A DNA stretch of 64,000 nucleotides, taken from assembly GCF_963667135.1 (NCBI RefSeq), contig NZ_OY762974.1, positions 682,001-746,000 on the forward strand, given 5' to 3'. The translations under genes and the position numbers were made by a program. Position 1 is the first letter of the stretch; every line of letters begins with the position of its first letter. Positions 44,490 through 53,369 of the stretch are shown one piece after another. The notes below the pieces were generated by a model that searched no databases, was not told the origin of the DNA, and saw nothing but the letters and a program-made list of their open reading frames with translations. This DNA is from an uncultured Macellibacteroides sp. Its GTDB lineage: Bacteria; Bacteroidota; Bacteroidia; Bacteroidales; Tannerellaceae.

Positions 44490-45254
44490 ATGGAATATAA
44501 TCCTTTAGCAATATCAGGAAAGACTATCCTGATTTCCGGTGGTGCTTCCGGTATCGGTCGCCAGTGTGCTATCGACTTTTCGAAGACTGGGGCAAATCTG
44601 GTACTGTTGGATCTGAACGAGGAGCAATTGGCTGTTACAAAAGAGCTGTGTGAGCAGGACATCAAATGTTCGTGCTACAAATGCGATTTGACCGATGACG
44701 CTACTGTAGCAGATCTGTTCAAGACCATAGTTGCTGAAAATGGTGCTATCGATGGTTTCCTGCATTGTGCAGGCATTGAGAAGACATTGCCATATAACAA
44801 ATTCTCTTCAGCAGACTTTGCCAAGATCTTTGATGTGAACTTTATTAGTGCAATGAACATTATCAAGCAGTTGTCGAAGAAATCCAACCGTAGCGAGATT
44901 CTCAAGATTGTATTGATAGCATCTATTACAGCTGTTGTTGGACGACCTGGTGTAACCGCTTATGCTGCATCCAAGGGTGCAATCGTTTCTGCTGTCAAGA
45001 CTATGGCGCTCGAGATGGCTTCAAAGGGCATTAATATCAACTGTATTTCTCCGGGTACTATCCTGACACCCCTCATGCAGAATATGCTTGAGACATTGAC
45101 CGAGGAGCAGAATGAAGAACGTAAATCGGGCTTCCCTCTTGGTCTTGGAATGCCAAGCGATATAGCGAATACGGCTATGTTCCTCTTGTCAGATGGTGCA
45201 AGGTGGATAACCGGTCAAAACATTGTGGTTGATGGTGGCTACACGTCACGCTAA
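44490..45254 (+). CDS. Short-chain dehydrogenase (FabG-like ketoreductase), copy 2
   Basis: 254 residues from ATG 44490. ISGGASGIGRQCAI, FLHCAGIEKT, VLIASITAVVGRPGV, YAASKGAIVSAVK (catalytic Tyr and Lys) and WITGQNIVVDGGY. Copies 1 and 2 are clearly diverged from each other, so they may differ in stereochemistry or chain position. The next gene starts 18 bases later. Confidence 0.9.
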   Translation: MEYNPLAISGKTILISGGASGIGRQCAIDFSKTGANLVLLDLNEEQLAVTKELCEQDIKCSCYKCDLTDDATVADLFKTIVAENGAIDGFLHCAGIEKTLPYNKFSSADFAKIFDVNFISAMNIIKQLSKKSNRSEILKIVLIASITAVVGRPGVTAYAASKGAIVSAVKTMALEMASKGININCISPGTILTPLMQNMLETLTEEQNEERKSGFPLGLGMPSDIANTAMFLLSDGARWITGQNIVVDGGYTSR

Positions 45255-45272
45255 TTTTCTAATTCTAAATTT

Positions 45273-46379
45273 ATGGCTTTTTTTAATTTTGAAGGAATAA
45301 AAATTTCCTGTGTTGCAAGTGCAGTTCCATCTACCGTTGTGAAGGTTACTGACTTTGCATTTCAGTTTGGTGAAGAGGCTTGCAGCAAGTTTTCAGAGAG
45401 TACTGGTGTAAAGGAGTTCAGAAAGACTTCTGAGCATCAAACTGCTTCCGACCTGTGTTGTGCAGCTGCAGAGAATATTATTACTACTAAGAATGTAAAT
45501 CGTGACGAGATTGGAGCTTTAGTCTTCATTGCTCACAGTACCGACTACCGCAGACCTGCTACAGCATGTGTGCTTCACAAGCGTCTGGAGCTCGCTAAGG
45601 ATTGCGTATGTTTCGATGTTAGCCTTGGCTGTTCGGCTTTTGTGTATGGACTGAATATCGTAGGTTCGTTGATGCAGAGTTCAAACATCAAGAAGGCACT
45701 CTTGCTTTGTGGTGAGTCTTTGACAAAGATGACCAACCCTAAGGATAAATCCGTTGCAATGCTTTTTGGTGATGGTGGTAGTGCCGTTCTGTTGGAGAAG
45801 ACAGATGAGCCTTCTACGGTCAAGGGTCTTGTTAAGAGCGATGGATCGGGGTACAAGGCGATCATTGCTCCTGCTGGAGGATTCCGAAACATCAATGCAA
45901 CAACCGAGGATTTTGTATGGCCTGATGGCAATACCCGCTCACTTTATAACACAACTATGCAAGGTGAGGATGTATTTGCATTTACCATTTCTGCAGTTCC
46001 TCGTACCGTTAAGGAGTTCCTTGCTGAAACAGGCACAACTGTTGACGATTATGACTGTCTGGCATTCCATCAGGCAAACAAGTTCATTACCCAGATGCTT
46101 TGCAAGAAACTGAAGGTAAGTCAGGAGAAAATGCCTATTTGTCTGGATCGTTATGGGAATACTTCTGCTCCTGCTATCCCCATGATAATCAGTGATACAT
46201 ATGGCAATAACAACGAGGATAAGGAGTTGAACTTCCTGATGTGTGGTTTTGGTGTAGGTCTATCATGGGGTGTATGCTCTGCTAAGATTAATACCAAGGA
46301 TATTCTGCCTATCATAGAAACAGATAATGTATTCGAAGAGGGCATCATTAACTGTCCTGAGGACTTTTTCAAGGAGTAA
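45273..46379 (+). CDS. 3-oxoacyl-ACP synthase III family (KAS III), cassette 1 copy 2
   Basis: 368 residues. Active Cys in DVSLGCSAFVYGL, His in AFHQANKFITQ, Asn in RYGNTSAPAIPM, and CGFGVGLSWGVCS. Shares overall pattern with copy 1 (42677) but is diverged. Having two KAS III plus two ketoreductases and one ACP is the set needed for two condensation/reduction rounds, e.g. a 3,5-dihydroxyhexanoyl chain. Confidence 0.9.
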   Translation: MAFFNFEGIKISCVASAVPSTVVKVTDFAFQFGEEACSKFSESTGVKEFRKTSEHQTASDLCCAAAENIITTKNVNRDEIGALVFIAHSTDYRRPATACVLHKRLELAKDCVCFDVSLGCSAFVYGLNIVGSLMQSSNIKKALLLCGESLTKMTNPKDKSVAMLFGDGGSAVLLEKTDEPSTVKGLVKSDGSGYKAIIAPAGGFRNINATTEDFVWPDGNTRSLYNTTMQGEDVFAFTISAVPRTVKEFLAETGTTVDDYDCLAFHQANKFITQMLCKKLKVSQEKMPICLDRYGNTSAPAIPMIISDTYGNNNEDKELNFLMCGFGVGLSWGVCSAKINTKDILPIIETDNVFEEGIINCPEDFFKE

Positions 46380-46391
46380 AGCTTTTAAACA

Positions 46392-47256
46392 GCATACGTA
46401 TTCCCCGGTCAGGGTGCTCAGTTCGTAGGAATGGGCAAAGACCTCTATGACAACTCGCCCAAGGCAAAAGAGTTGTTCGAAAAGGCCAATGAGATTCTTG
46501 GCTATCGTATAACGGACATCATGTTCAGCGGAACGGATGAGGAGCTGAAGCAGACGAAGGTTACTCAACCTGCCGTAATCCTGCATTCGGTCATTTCGGC
46601 ATTGTGCTCCGATGAGTTCAAACCCGATATGACAGCCGGTCACTCATTGGGTGAGTTCTTTGCATTGGTAGCAGCTGGCGCACTCTCTTTCGAGGATGGT
46701 TTTCGACTGGTATATGTTCGAGCTATGGCAATACAGAAAGCTTGTGATGCAGCTCCATCGACCATGGCAGCTATCATAGCGCAGGACGATGTGACCATCG
46801 AGCGCATCTGTGATGAAGTGAGCACCAAGGGAATGTGGTGGTTCCTGCCAATTACAACTGCCCGGGTCAGGTTGTTATCACCGCAATATCGAAGCCATCA
46901 ATACCGCATGTGTTCGCATGAAGGAGGCTGGTGCAAAGCGTGCTCTTCCGTTGGCAGTAAGTGGTGCGTTCCACTCTCCTTGAATGGAACCTGCTCGTCA
47001 GGAACTGGCAGAGGCTATCGAGAAGACTCAGTTCAATACTCCTGTTTGTCCTGTCTATCAGAATGTGGATGCACTACCTCATACCGATCCGGAAGAGATC
47101 AAAGCCAACCTCCTGAAGCAATTGACCGCTTCTGTCCGTTGGACTCAGAAGGTGAAGAACATGATTGCTGATGGTGCAGAAGAGTTCGTTGAGTGCGGCC
47201 CTGGTACGGTTCTGACAGGCATGATTGTCAAGATCAAGAAAAGTTTGGAAGCATAA
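46392..47256 (+). pseudogene. Malonyl-CoA:ACP transacylase (FabD-like) pseudogene
   Basis: The protein is recognisable from AYVFPGQGAQFVGMG through TAGHSLGEFFALVA (nucleophile Ser) to ECGPGTVLTGMI. There is no start codon: a TAA lies at 46386 and the normal Met-Lys-Ala start is lost. The frame breaks after VSTKG (near 46835, continuing VVPANYNCPGQVVIT in another frame), breaks again near 46890 (continuing IEAINTACVRMKEAGAKR), and has a stop at SP-TGA-ME (near 46981). Malonyl supply for the module would have to come from the chromosomal fabD. Confidence 0.88.
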
Positions 47257-47257
47257 T

Positions 47258-47842
47258 ATGACGATTCTTCCGGTTAATAATACCATTATGAATTCAGCAA
47301 CCTACGTTCTCTATTCGGAGGATGTAGATTCCTGTGTTCTGATAGACTGTGGGGAGTATGAGACTTTGGCTCCTGTATTGGATAAAATCGGCAAAAAGGT
47401 TAAGGCTGTATTGCTAACTCATGGACATTCAGATCATATCTATGGTTTGGTAAAATTGTTAGAGGTAGATCCCACAATAGAAATCTTGACCAATGAATCA
47501 GGTCATGAACAGATTGTTGATGTCAAAAAGAATATGTCCAAATATCACGAAATATCCTTTGTGGTAGTTGGAAATAATCTTCGTACTATTAACGATGGTG
47601 ATGTAATTCAGTATGACGGTTTGTGTGAGATTTCCGTTATGGCAACTCCTGGACACGACCCAAGTTGTCTAACTTATAAGGTAGGTATGGATCTATTTAC
47701 AGGTGATTCGTATATACCTGGTGTTAAAGTGTTTACACAATTTACAAGAGGAAATAAGACGCAAGCGCAACAATCATATCAGATGTTGGCTAATATGGAA
47801 ATAGAAGGCTATACAATTCATTGTGGCCATCATTCATTTTAA
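47258..47842 (+). CDS. MBL-fold metallo-hydrolase
   Basis: 194 residues from ATG 47258. Metal motif LLTHGHSDHIYGL (HxHxDH), then TPGHDPSC, FTGDSYI and a final HCGHHS. Fits the glyoxalase II/thioesterase-like branch of the metallo-beta-lactamase fold. Right after the ACP/KAS/SDR genes, it could hydrolyse acyl thioesters (editing or release). It ends about 90 bases before the IS66 left end. Confidence 0.88.
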   Translation: MTILPVNNTIMNSATYVLYSEDVDSCVLIDCGEYETLAPVLDKIGKKVKAVLLTHGHSDHIYGLVKLLEVDPTIEILTNESGHEQIVDVKKNMSKYHEISFVVVGNNLRTINDGDVIQYDGLCEISVMATPGHDPSCLTYKVGMDLFTGDSYIPGVKVFTQFTRGNKTQAQQSYQMLANMEIEGYTIHCGHHSF

Positions 47843-48015
47843 TTAGAATTGTCCAATGACTCAACAAGTAGGCCGGACATGAATCTGCTGATGGATTGGT
47901 TAGAACAAACTACCTATCAAAAGAAACCTTGTACGGTAAGCGTTCAATACTCGGCTGTTGTATCAAAAATTAATTCCGTTTAGATTTGTGGCATACAAAA
48001 TTAAAAAATACTCTT

Positions 48016-48348
48016 ATGCCTAAAATGACAGATTATGTTGCTTTGTGGGAAAAATACCAAAGAGAGGGCGTTCCTCAAAAAATACCCATTGAACGCTTTT
48101 GTGTAATGAACGGTTATACTTACAAACAATTTGAGCAGTGGTACAAAACCGATCGGAATGTTAGTTTCACGCCTCTTGAACTTAGTGATCCGACCGTTTC
48201 GTCAGAAGCTCCGGTTACAAGTCCGGATCAATCTTCCAATTTTCAAATCAAGTGCCTTCGCCTGGTTTTGAGTGATGGAATTGAGATTCGTCAAAAGAAT
48301 ATCAACCTGGATTCAGCCATCTCGCTGCTCCGCAAATTATCCGTTTGA
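48016..48348 (+). CDS. tnpA: IS66 TnpA-like accessory protein
   Basis: 110 residues from ATG 48016 (an upstream start at 47986 is possible). YVALWEKYQREGVPQ and VMNGYTYKQFEQWYKT are a helix-turn-helix of the TnpA/Orf1 type. The closing LVLSDGIEIRQKNINLD strand region is the usual end of this family. Frame intact. Sits first in the IS66 order tnpA-tnpB-tnpC. Confidence 0.8.
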   Translation: MPKMTDYVALWEKYQREGVPQKIPIERFCVMNGYTYKQFEQWYKTDRNVSFTPLELSDPTVSSEAPVTSPDQSSNFQIKCLRLVLSDGIEIRQKNINLDSAISLLRKLSV

Positions 48349-48349
48349 T

Positions 48350-48604
48350 ATGTTTGGACTTACCGGAACACTCAATTACTATTTATGCGATGGCTTTACC
48401 GATATGCGTTGGGGGGATAATGATTAATCAAATTACTTCGCTACGAAAGTGATGCTTATATTCTCTACGAGAAACGTTTGGACCGTCATCGCTTTATGCG
48501 CCCGGTCTATGATGAACAGAAACGTTGTTACAGAATGAATTGGGAACGCTTTGTTTTACTACTTCAGGGCATTGTCCGGAAAGAGCTTTTGATTGCGAGT
48601 TAAA
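48350..48604 (+). pseudogene. tnpB: IS66 TnpB (Orf2) fragment
   Basis: Begins MFGLTGTLNYYLCDGFTDMRWG, the start of TnpB, then reaches a stop at GGDND; the end continues in another frame as ESDAYILYEKRLDRHRF and NWERFVLLLQGI. The middle (usually about 40 residues) is missing. Not functional. Confidence 0.8.
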
Positions 48605-48683
48605 TTATATTAATACACTATATATCAGTCATTTAAATACATAAATGTTTTAATATTAGCTTAGTTTTACGTATCTTTATGGT

Positions 48684-50255
48684 ATGGAAAACCAGCTTAA
48701 TCAACAGATGAATATGGCACTTTTGCACCAGTCTCAGGATGAAATTCTGAGACTGCGCAAAAACCTGAAGCATCAAGCAAACAACGAAGAAACCGTGAGA
48801 GAGCTGATTGACAAATTAGATAAAGCCTTTGAAGAATTATCTTCCATGAATAGCCGACTGATCCGCTACATGGAAGAGAATCACGGTTTGCAAGACATCG
48901 TGTCTTCCTTACGGGAGGAAAATAGTGCTCAGAAGAAGCTGTTGGAGTCTATGGACCAGCAACTCCGCTTAGCCAATGAAGCAAAACTTCATAAGGGCAA
49001 ACGTTTTGGTTGAAAGTCGGAAACTGCCAAAAGTTTGAAATTCAAAGACGCAAAAGACCGTGAAGAGGATAAGTCTGATTTTGACGGAACGCCTCCTCCC
49101 GCTCAAGAGAACTCTGATGAAACGAATCCTGGTTCCGATAGCACTGTTTCATCGGAACAAAAGAAGGAATATTCCAATCCCCGTACAAGCTACGGCAAGA
49201 AAACCATTGTGGCAGACAAGGTTGTTGTTCACTATTGCTCCCAAGAGGCTATTCCAGCCGGGGCTCATGTTCTGGAAGAACGTGTACACATCGTCTATGA
49301 ATACAAGATGGAGGTTATTGAACATCGCTATATCAGCTATCGGGTGGTTGAGAATGGTGGTACACCCTACGAAGTTCCTTATGTAAGCAATGACCCTTTG
49401 GATACTTTTGGATCTAAAGCTTGTATGATTGAGGGGTGTCCGGCAGATGTTTCCCTGCTTGCTATGATTTTGACTAATAAATATCAGTTTCATTTACCTG
49501 TTCAACGTCAGGTGGAGATGTTGGCCAGCTATGGGTTGAAAATTAGTAAATCGACCCTGAATCATTGGTTGCACAAGGCCATTAAGCAGCTGCGGCCTTT
49601 AGAGGATGCCATAAAAACTCAACTATTAGAGGCTGGAAGTTATTTGTTTTGTGACGAAACCTCCGAATTAGTTTGCGTCAAAGACGCTAAAACCGGCGAG
49701 ATGCATTATCGCAAGAAATATGTCTGGGGTATCGTAAATACCGTAAAGAAACTGGTCTATTACCTTTATGAAGAAGGTAGTCGTGCCCGTAAGGTTATCG
49801 GCAATTTTCTGTCGGGGTCCCGACTTCAGGCCCACCAAGTAAAAGAATTGCGAAAAGAAAAATCGGGTTCTACCCTTGGGGATCTTTATAGCCAGATAGA
49901 AAGTCTTTACCACGATAAACTGACAAGGTATAGTGATCTGCTACGAAAAGCAATAAACTATGCTTATCACGAATGGAAGGCCGTTGTCCGGTATATAGAA
50001 AATGTAAATTGGAGTATAGATAACAACGAAGGAAAGAGGCGAATGAAGCCTGTCGTTTTGGAAAGAAAGAATTATACGAATTACGGCTCTCATCAAGGAG
50101 CCAGTAATGGCGCGTACATGTATACGCTGGTGGAAAGCTGCAAGATGAGTGGCTCGTCACCTGTCGCTTATATCAGGGACGTACTACACTCTTTAATCAA
50201 GGGAGAAACCGATAATCTGCAGCTTATACCCTGTAATTGGGTTAATAATAAATAA
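48684..50255 (+). pseudogene. tnpC: IS66 transposase TnpC, inactivated
   Basis: About 515 residues if the single in-frame stop is read through. The N-terminal leucine-rich coiled coil is followed by KRFG-TGA-KSE (TGA at 49011-49013; CGA Arg is the likely ancestor). The DDE domain has SYLFCDETSELVC (first Asp), but the segment with the second Asp (after IGNFLSG, near 49815) is deleted. The final NNEGKRRMKPVVLERKNY region is kept. Nonsense plus deletion make it inactive. Confidence 0.88.
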
Positions 50256-50332
50256 AATCAAGAACATGTTTTTTAATAATATGGCTTATTTACCCGTTAA
50301 ATCGGGGCGACAGCCGAATATTGAACGCTTAC

Positions 50333-50372
50333 TATTTATGCGATGGTTTTAACGATATACGTTGGGATGCCG
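50333..50372 (+). mobile_element. Short IS66 tnpB scrap beyond the right end
   Basis: ATTTATGCGATGG and ACGATATACGTTGGG match the tnpB start at 48379-48415 (ATTTATGCGATGG, CGATATGCGTTGGG). So a second copy was present or nested here, and recombination joined it to the terminal repeat. Confidence 0.65.
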
Positions 50373-50449
50373 TTCCAAAAATGTACTATTACTAGTCACA
50401 CTCTCACCCAAGAATGGATGATATATTATAATTATTTAAAATAAAAAAA

Positions 50450-51058
50450 ATGTATAAACATATTTCCAAAAGAATCTTTGATTTCTTGTTATCTACTTTG
50501 GCGTTTATTTGCTTGAGTCCAATATTGGGAGTCATTACTATTTGGCTACACTTTTCGAACAAAGGTTCTGGAGCATTCTTCTACCAAGAACGTCCAGGTA
50601 AGGATGGAAAAATATTTAAAGTGGTTAAGTTTAAAACAATGACAGAAGAACGGGATATTTATGGTAATTTATTGCCTGATGAAAAACGATTGACCTCAGT
50701 TGGGAAGTTTGTTCGTTCTACTTCGCTGGATGAATTACCTCAATTGATAAATGTTTTGAAAGGAGATATGTCATTAATCGGACCTCGTCCGTTATTGGTT
50801 CACTATTTGCCATTATATTCAAAAGAACAATCACGCAGGCATGAAGTTCGTCCGGGTATAACGGGATGGGCGCAGGTAAATGGGCGTAATGCTATTTCCT
50901 GGAAGCAAAAATTTGAATATGATGTATGGTATGTGGATAACATGAGCTTCATACTGGATATGAAGATATTGTTTCTTACTATAAAAAAGGTATTTGTACG
51001 GGAAGGTATTTCCTCTTCAACGAGTGTAACCATGGAAGCTTTTAATGGAAATAATTAA
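50450..51058 (+). CDS. Initiating phosphoglycosyltransferase (PglC/WcaJ C-terminal type)
   Basis: 202 residues: a membrane re-entrant helix at the N-terminus ([19 protein letters not shown]), then [21 protein letters not shown] with the conserved [24 protein letters not shown] (catalytic Asp-Glu), IGPRPLL and [15 protein letters not shown]. Transfers a sugar-1-phosphate to undecaprenyl phosphate to start the repeat unit. The small size fits the monotopic class that uses diacetylbacillosamine or AATGal. First gene of cassette 2. Confidence 0.93.
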   Translation: MYKHISKRIFDFLLSTLAFICLSPILGVITIWLHFSNKGSGAFFYQERPGKDGKIFKVVKFKTMTEERDIYGNLLPDEKRLTSVGKFVRSTSLDELPQLINVLKGDMSLIGPRPLLVHYLPLYSKEQSRRHEVRPGITGWAQVNGRNAISWKQKFEYDVWYVDNMSFILDMKILFLTIKKVFVREGISSSTSVTMEAFNGNN

Positions 51059-51069
51059 ATAGCACAATA

Positions 51070-51717
51070 ATGAATAAAATTGCAATTTATGGAGCTGGCG
51101 GTTTTGGACTTGAGGTGGCTTACTTAATTCAAAAAGTTAACGAAAGGTTTGCAATTCCCGAATGGGAAGTAATTGGCTTTTTTGACGACGGAAAAAAACA
51201 AGGTGAAATCAATGAATACGGACCAATTTTGGGAGGTATTAATGAACTTAATGCATTTCATAAGCCTCTATACATTGCTTTTGGCATTAGATCTCCTAAA
51301 ATTGTAAAAAAGATTGTTAGTGAGATTAACAACGAAAATATTTATTTCCCAAACATAATTTCGCCTGATTGTAAATATTTAGATCGCAATAGTATTACAT
51401 TGGGAAAAGGGAATATCCTCACATCAGGTTGTTACTTCAATTATAACATTAAAGTTGGTGATTTTAATATTTTAGACAACAATGTTTCGTTAGGACACGA
51501 TGTTATTATCGGAAGTTATAATTCATTTATGCTTGGGGTAAGAATATCGGACTATGTTACTATTGGTAGTAGTAATTTATTCGGCGTTTACTCTGTTGTA
51601 CTTAGGCAGAAAACAATTGGAAATAATACAACTATAGGTGCCGGAAGTATAATAATACGTAACACGAAAGATAACAATACCTATATAGGTAACCCTGCTA
51701 TAAAATTTAAGTTCTAA
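51070..51717 (+). CDS. PglD/NeuD-type acyltransferase, cassette 2 copy 1
   Basis: 215 residues. IAIYGAGGFGLEVAYLI, VIGFFDDGKKQG, left-handed beta helix with SLGHDVIIGSYNSFMLGVRIS (catalytic His), ending in YIGNPAIKFKF. Very similar in layout to the gene at 41753 and to the next gene. Probably N-acylates a UDP-4-amino sugar. Starts 11 bases after the initiating transferase gene, a pairing also seen in pgl loci. Confidence 0.85.
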   Translation: MNKIAIYGAGGFGLEVAYLIQKVNERFAIPEWEVIGFFDDGKKQGEINEYGPILGGINELNAFHKPLYIAFGIRSPKIVKKIVSEINNENIYFPNIISPDCKYLDRNSITLGKGNILTSGCYFNYNIKVGDFNILDNNVSLGHDVIIGSYNSFMLGVRISDYVTIGSSNLFGVYSVVLRQKTIGNNTTIGAGSIIIRNTKDNNTYIGNPAIKFKF

Positions 51718-51721
51718 ATCA

Positions 51722-52363
51722 ATGAAAAATATAGCTATTTATGGAGCATGCGGTTTTGGTCGCGAAATCGCATGTTTGATTCGAATTAAAAATCAGAATG
51801 AACCAACATGGAATTTAATTGGTTATTTTGATGATGCTTTACCTAAAGGTACTGTTAATAAGTATGGTTCCGTATTAGGAAATATAGATATACTTAATAA
51901 TTGGAATAGCGAATTAGCAGTTACTCTGGCTATTGGGAATCCAACAGTACTAAAAAAAATTGTAGAGAAAATATCAAATAAAAATATCTATTACCCAAAT
52001 ATAATTTCGCCGGACATAATTTATTTAGATAAATCTAGTTTAACTATTGGAATAGGGAATATTATTTGTTCACGTTGTATGTTTAGTTGTAACATTTCTA
52101 TAGAGAGCTTCAATATTTTCAATTCTTACATTACTATTGGTCACGACACAAAATTAGGCTCGTATAACGTAGTAATGCCATCGGTTAATATTTCAGGTGA
52201 AGTTTCAGCCGGAGATTCTAATTTTATGGGTGTATCATCTGTTATTTTACAACAAATAAGAATTGGAAATAATGTCCGCGTTGGAGCTGGTAGTGTTATA
52301 ATTAAAAAGACAAAAGATAATACGTTATATGTAGGTAATCCTGCTGTTAAAATGGAATTTTAA
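51722..52363 (+). CDS. PglD/NeuD-type acyltransferase, cassette 2 copy 2
   Basis: 213 residues, directly follows copy 1. IAIYGACGFGREIACLI, LIGYFDD and SYITIGHDTKLGSYNVVMPS, ending in YVGNPAVKMEF. Gly of the usual AGGFG is Cys here. Its closer position to the ACP gene suggests this one may use acyl-ACP. The two tandem copies may acylate different positions or use different donors. Confidence 0.85.
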   Translation: MKNIAIYGACGFGREIACLIRIKNQNEPTWNLIGYFDDALPKGTVNKYGSVLGNIDILNNWNSELAVTLAIGNPTVLKKIVEKISNKNIYYPNIISPDIIYLDKSSLTIGIGNIICSRCMFSCNISIESFNIFNSYITIGHDTKLGSYNVVMPSVNISGEVSAGDSNFMGVSSVILQQIRIGNNVRVGAGSVIIKKTKDNTLYVGNPAVKMEF

Positions 52364-52382
52364 TAATTTAAATTAAATAACT

Positions 52383-52613
52383 ATGGAACTAAAAGACTTT
52401 ATCGAAAACTTCGCTGCTCAATTTGACGATACGGATCCAAATGAATTTAGGACAGAAACAAAGTTTAAAGAATTAGAAGAATGGTCTTCGTTAACGGCTT
52501 TATCTATTATTGCTATGGCTGATGAAGAGTATAATGTTAAGATTAAAGGAGATGATATCAGGGAATCTTCAACAATTAATGATCTTTTTCTAATTGTTAA
52601 ATCGAGGAGTTAA
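52383..52613 (+). CDS. Acyl carrier protein (cassette 2)
   Basis: 76 residues, acidic: LKDFIENFAAQFDDTDPNEF, EEWSSLTALSIIAMADEEYN, GDDIRESSTINDL. The phosphopantetheine Ser is in the same Ser-Ser-Leu variant as in the cassette 1 ACP, so the two are orthologous in type. Followed 6 bases later by the ketoreductase. Confidence 0.9.
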   Translation: MELKDFIENFAAQFDDTDPNEFRTETKFKELEEWSSLTALSIIAMADEEYNVKIKGDDIRESSTINDLFLIVKSRS

Positions 52614-52619
52614 TTGATA

Positions 52620-53366
52620 ATGTACAATCCATTTTCATTAATAGGAAAAACGATTCTTGTAACGGGAGCCTCTTCTGGTATTGGTAGAGCTATTGCAATA
52701 GAATGTTCCCGAATGGGAGCAACTATTGTAATATCAGGACGTAATGAGCAGAGACTTGAAGATACATTTAAACTGCTTGAGGGGACAAATCATCAAAAAG
52801 TGGTTGCCGATTTAAATTCGGAAGTGGGTATTAAAATATTGCATTTGAATCTTCCTGCTTTGAATGGAATGGTCCATTGTGCCGGTTTAACGAAGACTGT
52901 TCCTTTTCAGTTTGCTACCAGAGATGCGTTGGACGAGGTATTGAATGTTAATTTTTATGCTCTTGCAGAGATCACTCGTAGTACCCTTAAGGCAAAAAAA
53001 ATGGAGAAAAATGGTTCAATTGTTTTTATATCTTCTGTTTCGGGGGTTTACTGTTCGGCTGACGCCTCTTCTATTTATTCGGCTTCCAAAGGGGCTGTGA
53101 ATGGTTTGGTTAAAGGAATGGCATTGGATTTGGCTCCAAAAGGAATTCGGGTAAATTGTGTAAATCCAGGAATGATTGATACGCATATTTTTGAAGCGGG
53201 TGCAATTACACCTGAGCAACTTGAAGAAGATAAAAAGCGTTATCCGCTAAAGCGATATGGCAAACCGGAGGAGGTTGCTCATGCGGTTATTTATCTGCTA
53301 TCGGATGCCAGTGGGTGGGTAACGGGCTCTAATTTATTAATTGATGGAGGTTATACATTATTATAG
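52620..53366 (+). CDS. Short-chain dehydrogenase (FabG-like ketoreductase), cassette 2
   Basis: 248 residues from ATG 52620; a TTG at 52614 is possible. VTGASSGIGRAIAI, GMVHCAGLTKT, IVFISSVSGVYCS, SIYSASKGAVNGLVK (Tyr and Lys) and C-terminal WVTGSNLLIDGGY. Closest in style to copy 1 of cassette 1 (NPFSL at the start and WxTGSxLxIDGG at the end). Reduces 3-oxoacyl-ACP. Confidence 0.9.
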   Translation: MYNPFSLIGKTILVTGASSGIGRAIAIECSRMGATIVISGRNEQRLEDTFKLLEGTNHQKVVADLNSEVGIKILHLNLPALNGMVHCAGLTKTVPFQFATRDALDEVLNVNFYALAEITRSTLKAKKMEKNGSIVFISSVSGVYCSADASSIYSASKGAVNGLVKGMALDLAPKGIRVNCVNPGMIDTHIFEAGAITPEQLEEDKKRYPLKRYGKPEEVAHAVIYLLSDASGWVTGSNLLIDGGYTLL

Positions 53367-53369
53367 GAT

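Larger units (their letters stand above)
47936..50332 (+). mobile_element. Degenerate IS66-family insertion sequence
   Basis: Inverted ends: GTAAGCGTTCAATACTCGGC begins at 47936 and its partner GCCGAATATTGAACGCTTAC ends at 50332 (one mismatch). Inside are tnpA, tnpB and tnpC, the last two broken. The eight bases on the two outer sides (CTTGTACG and TATTTATG) do not match, so no target duplication is preserved; a second tnpB fragment follows the right end. Borders cassettes 1 and 2. Confidence 0.9.

Noticed and set aside
47936-50332. Active IS66 transposon
   Set aside because: tnpB lacks its middle and is frameshifted; tnpC has a TGA and lacks the second catalytic Asp region; flanking target duplication is absent.
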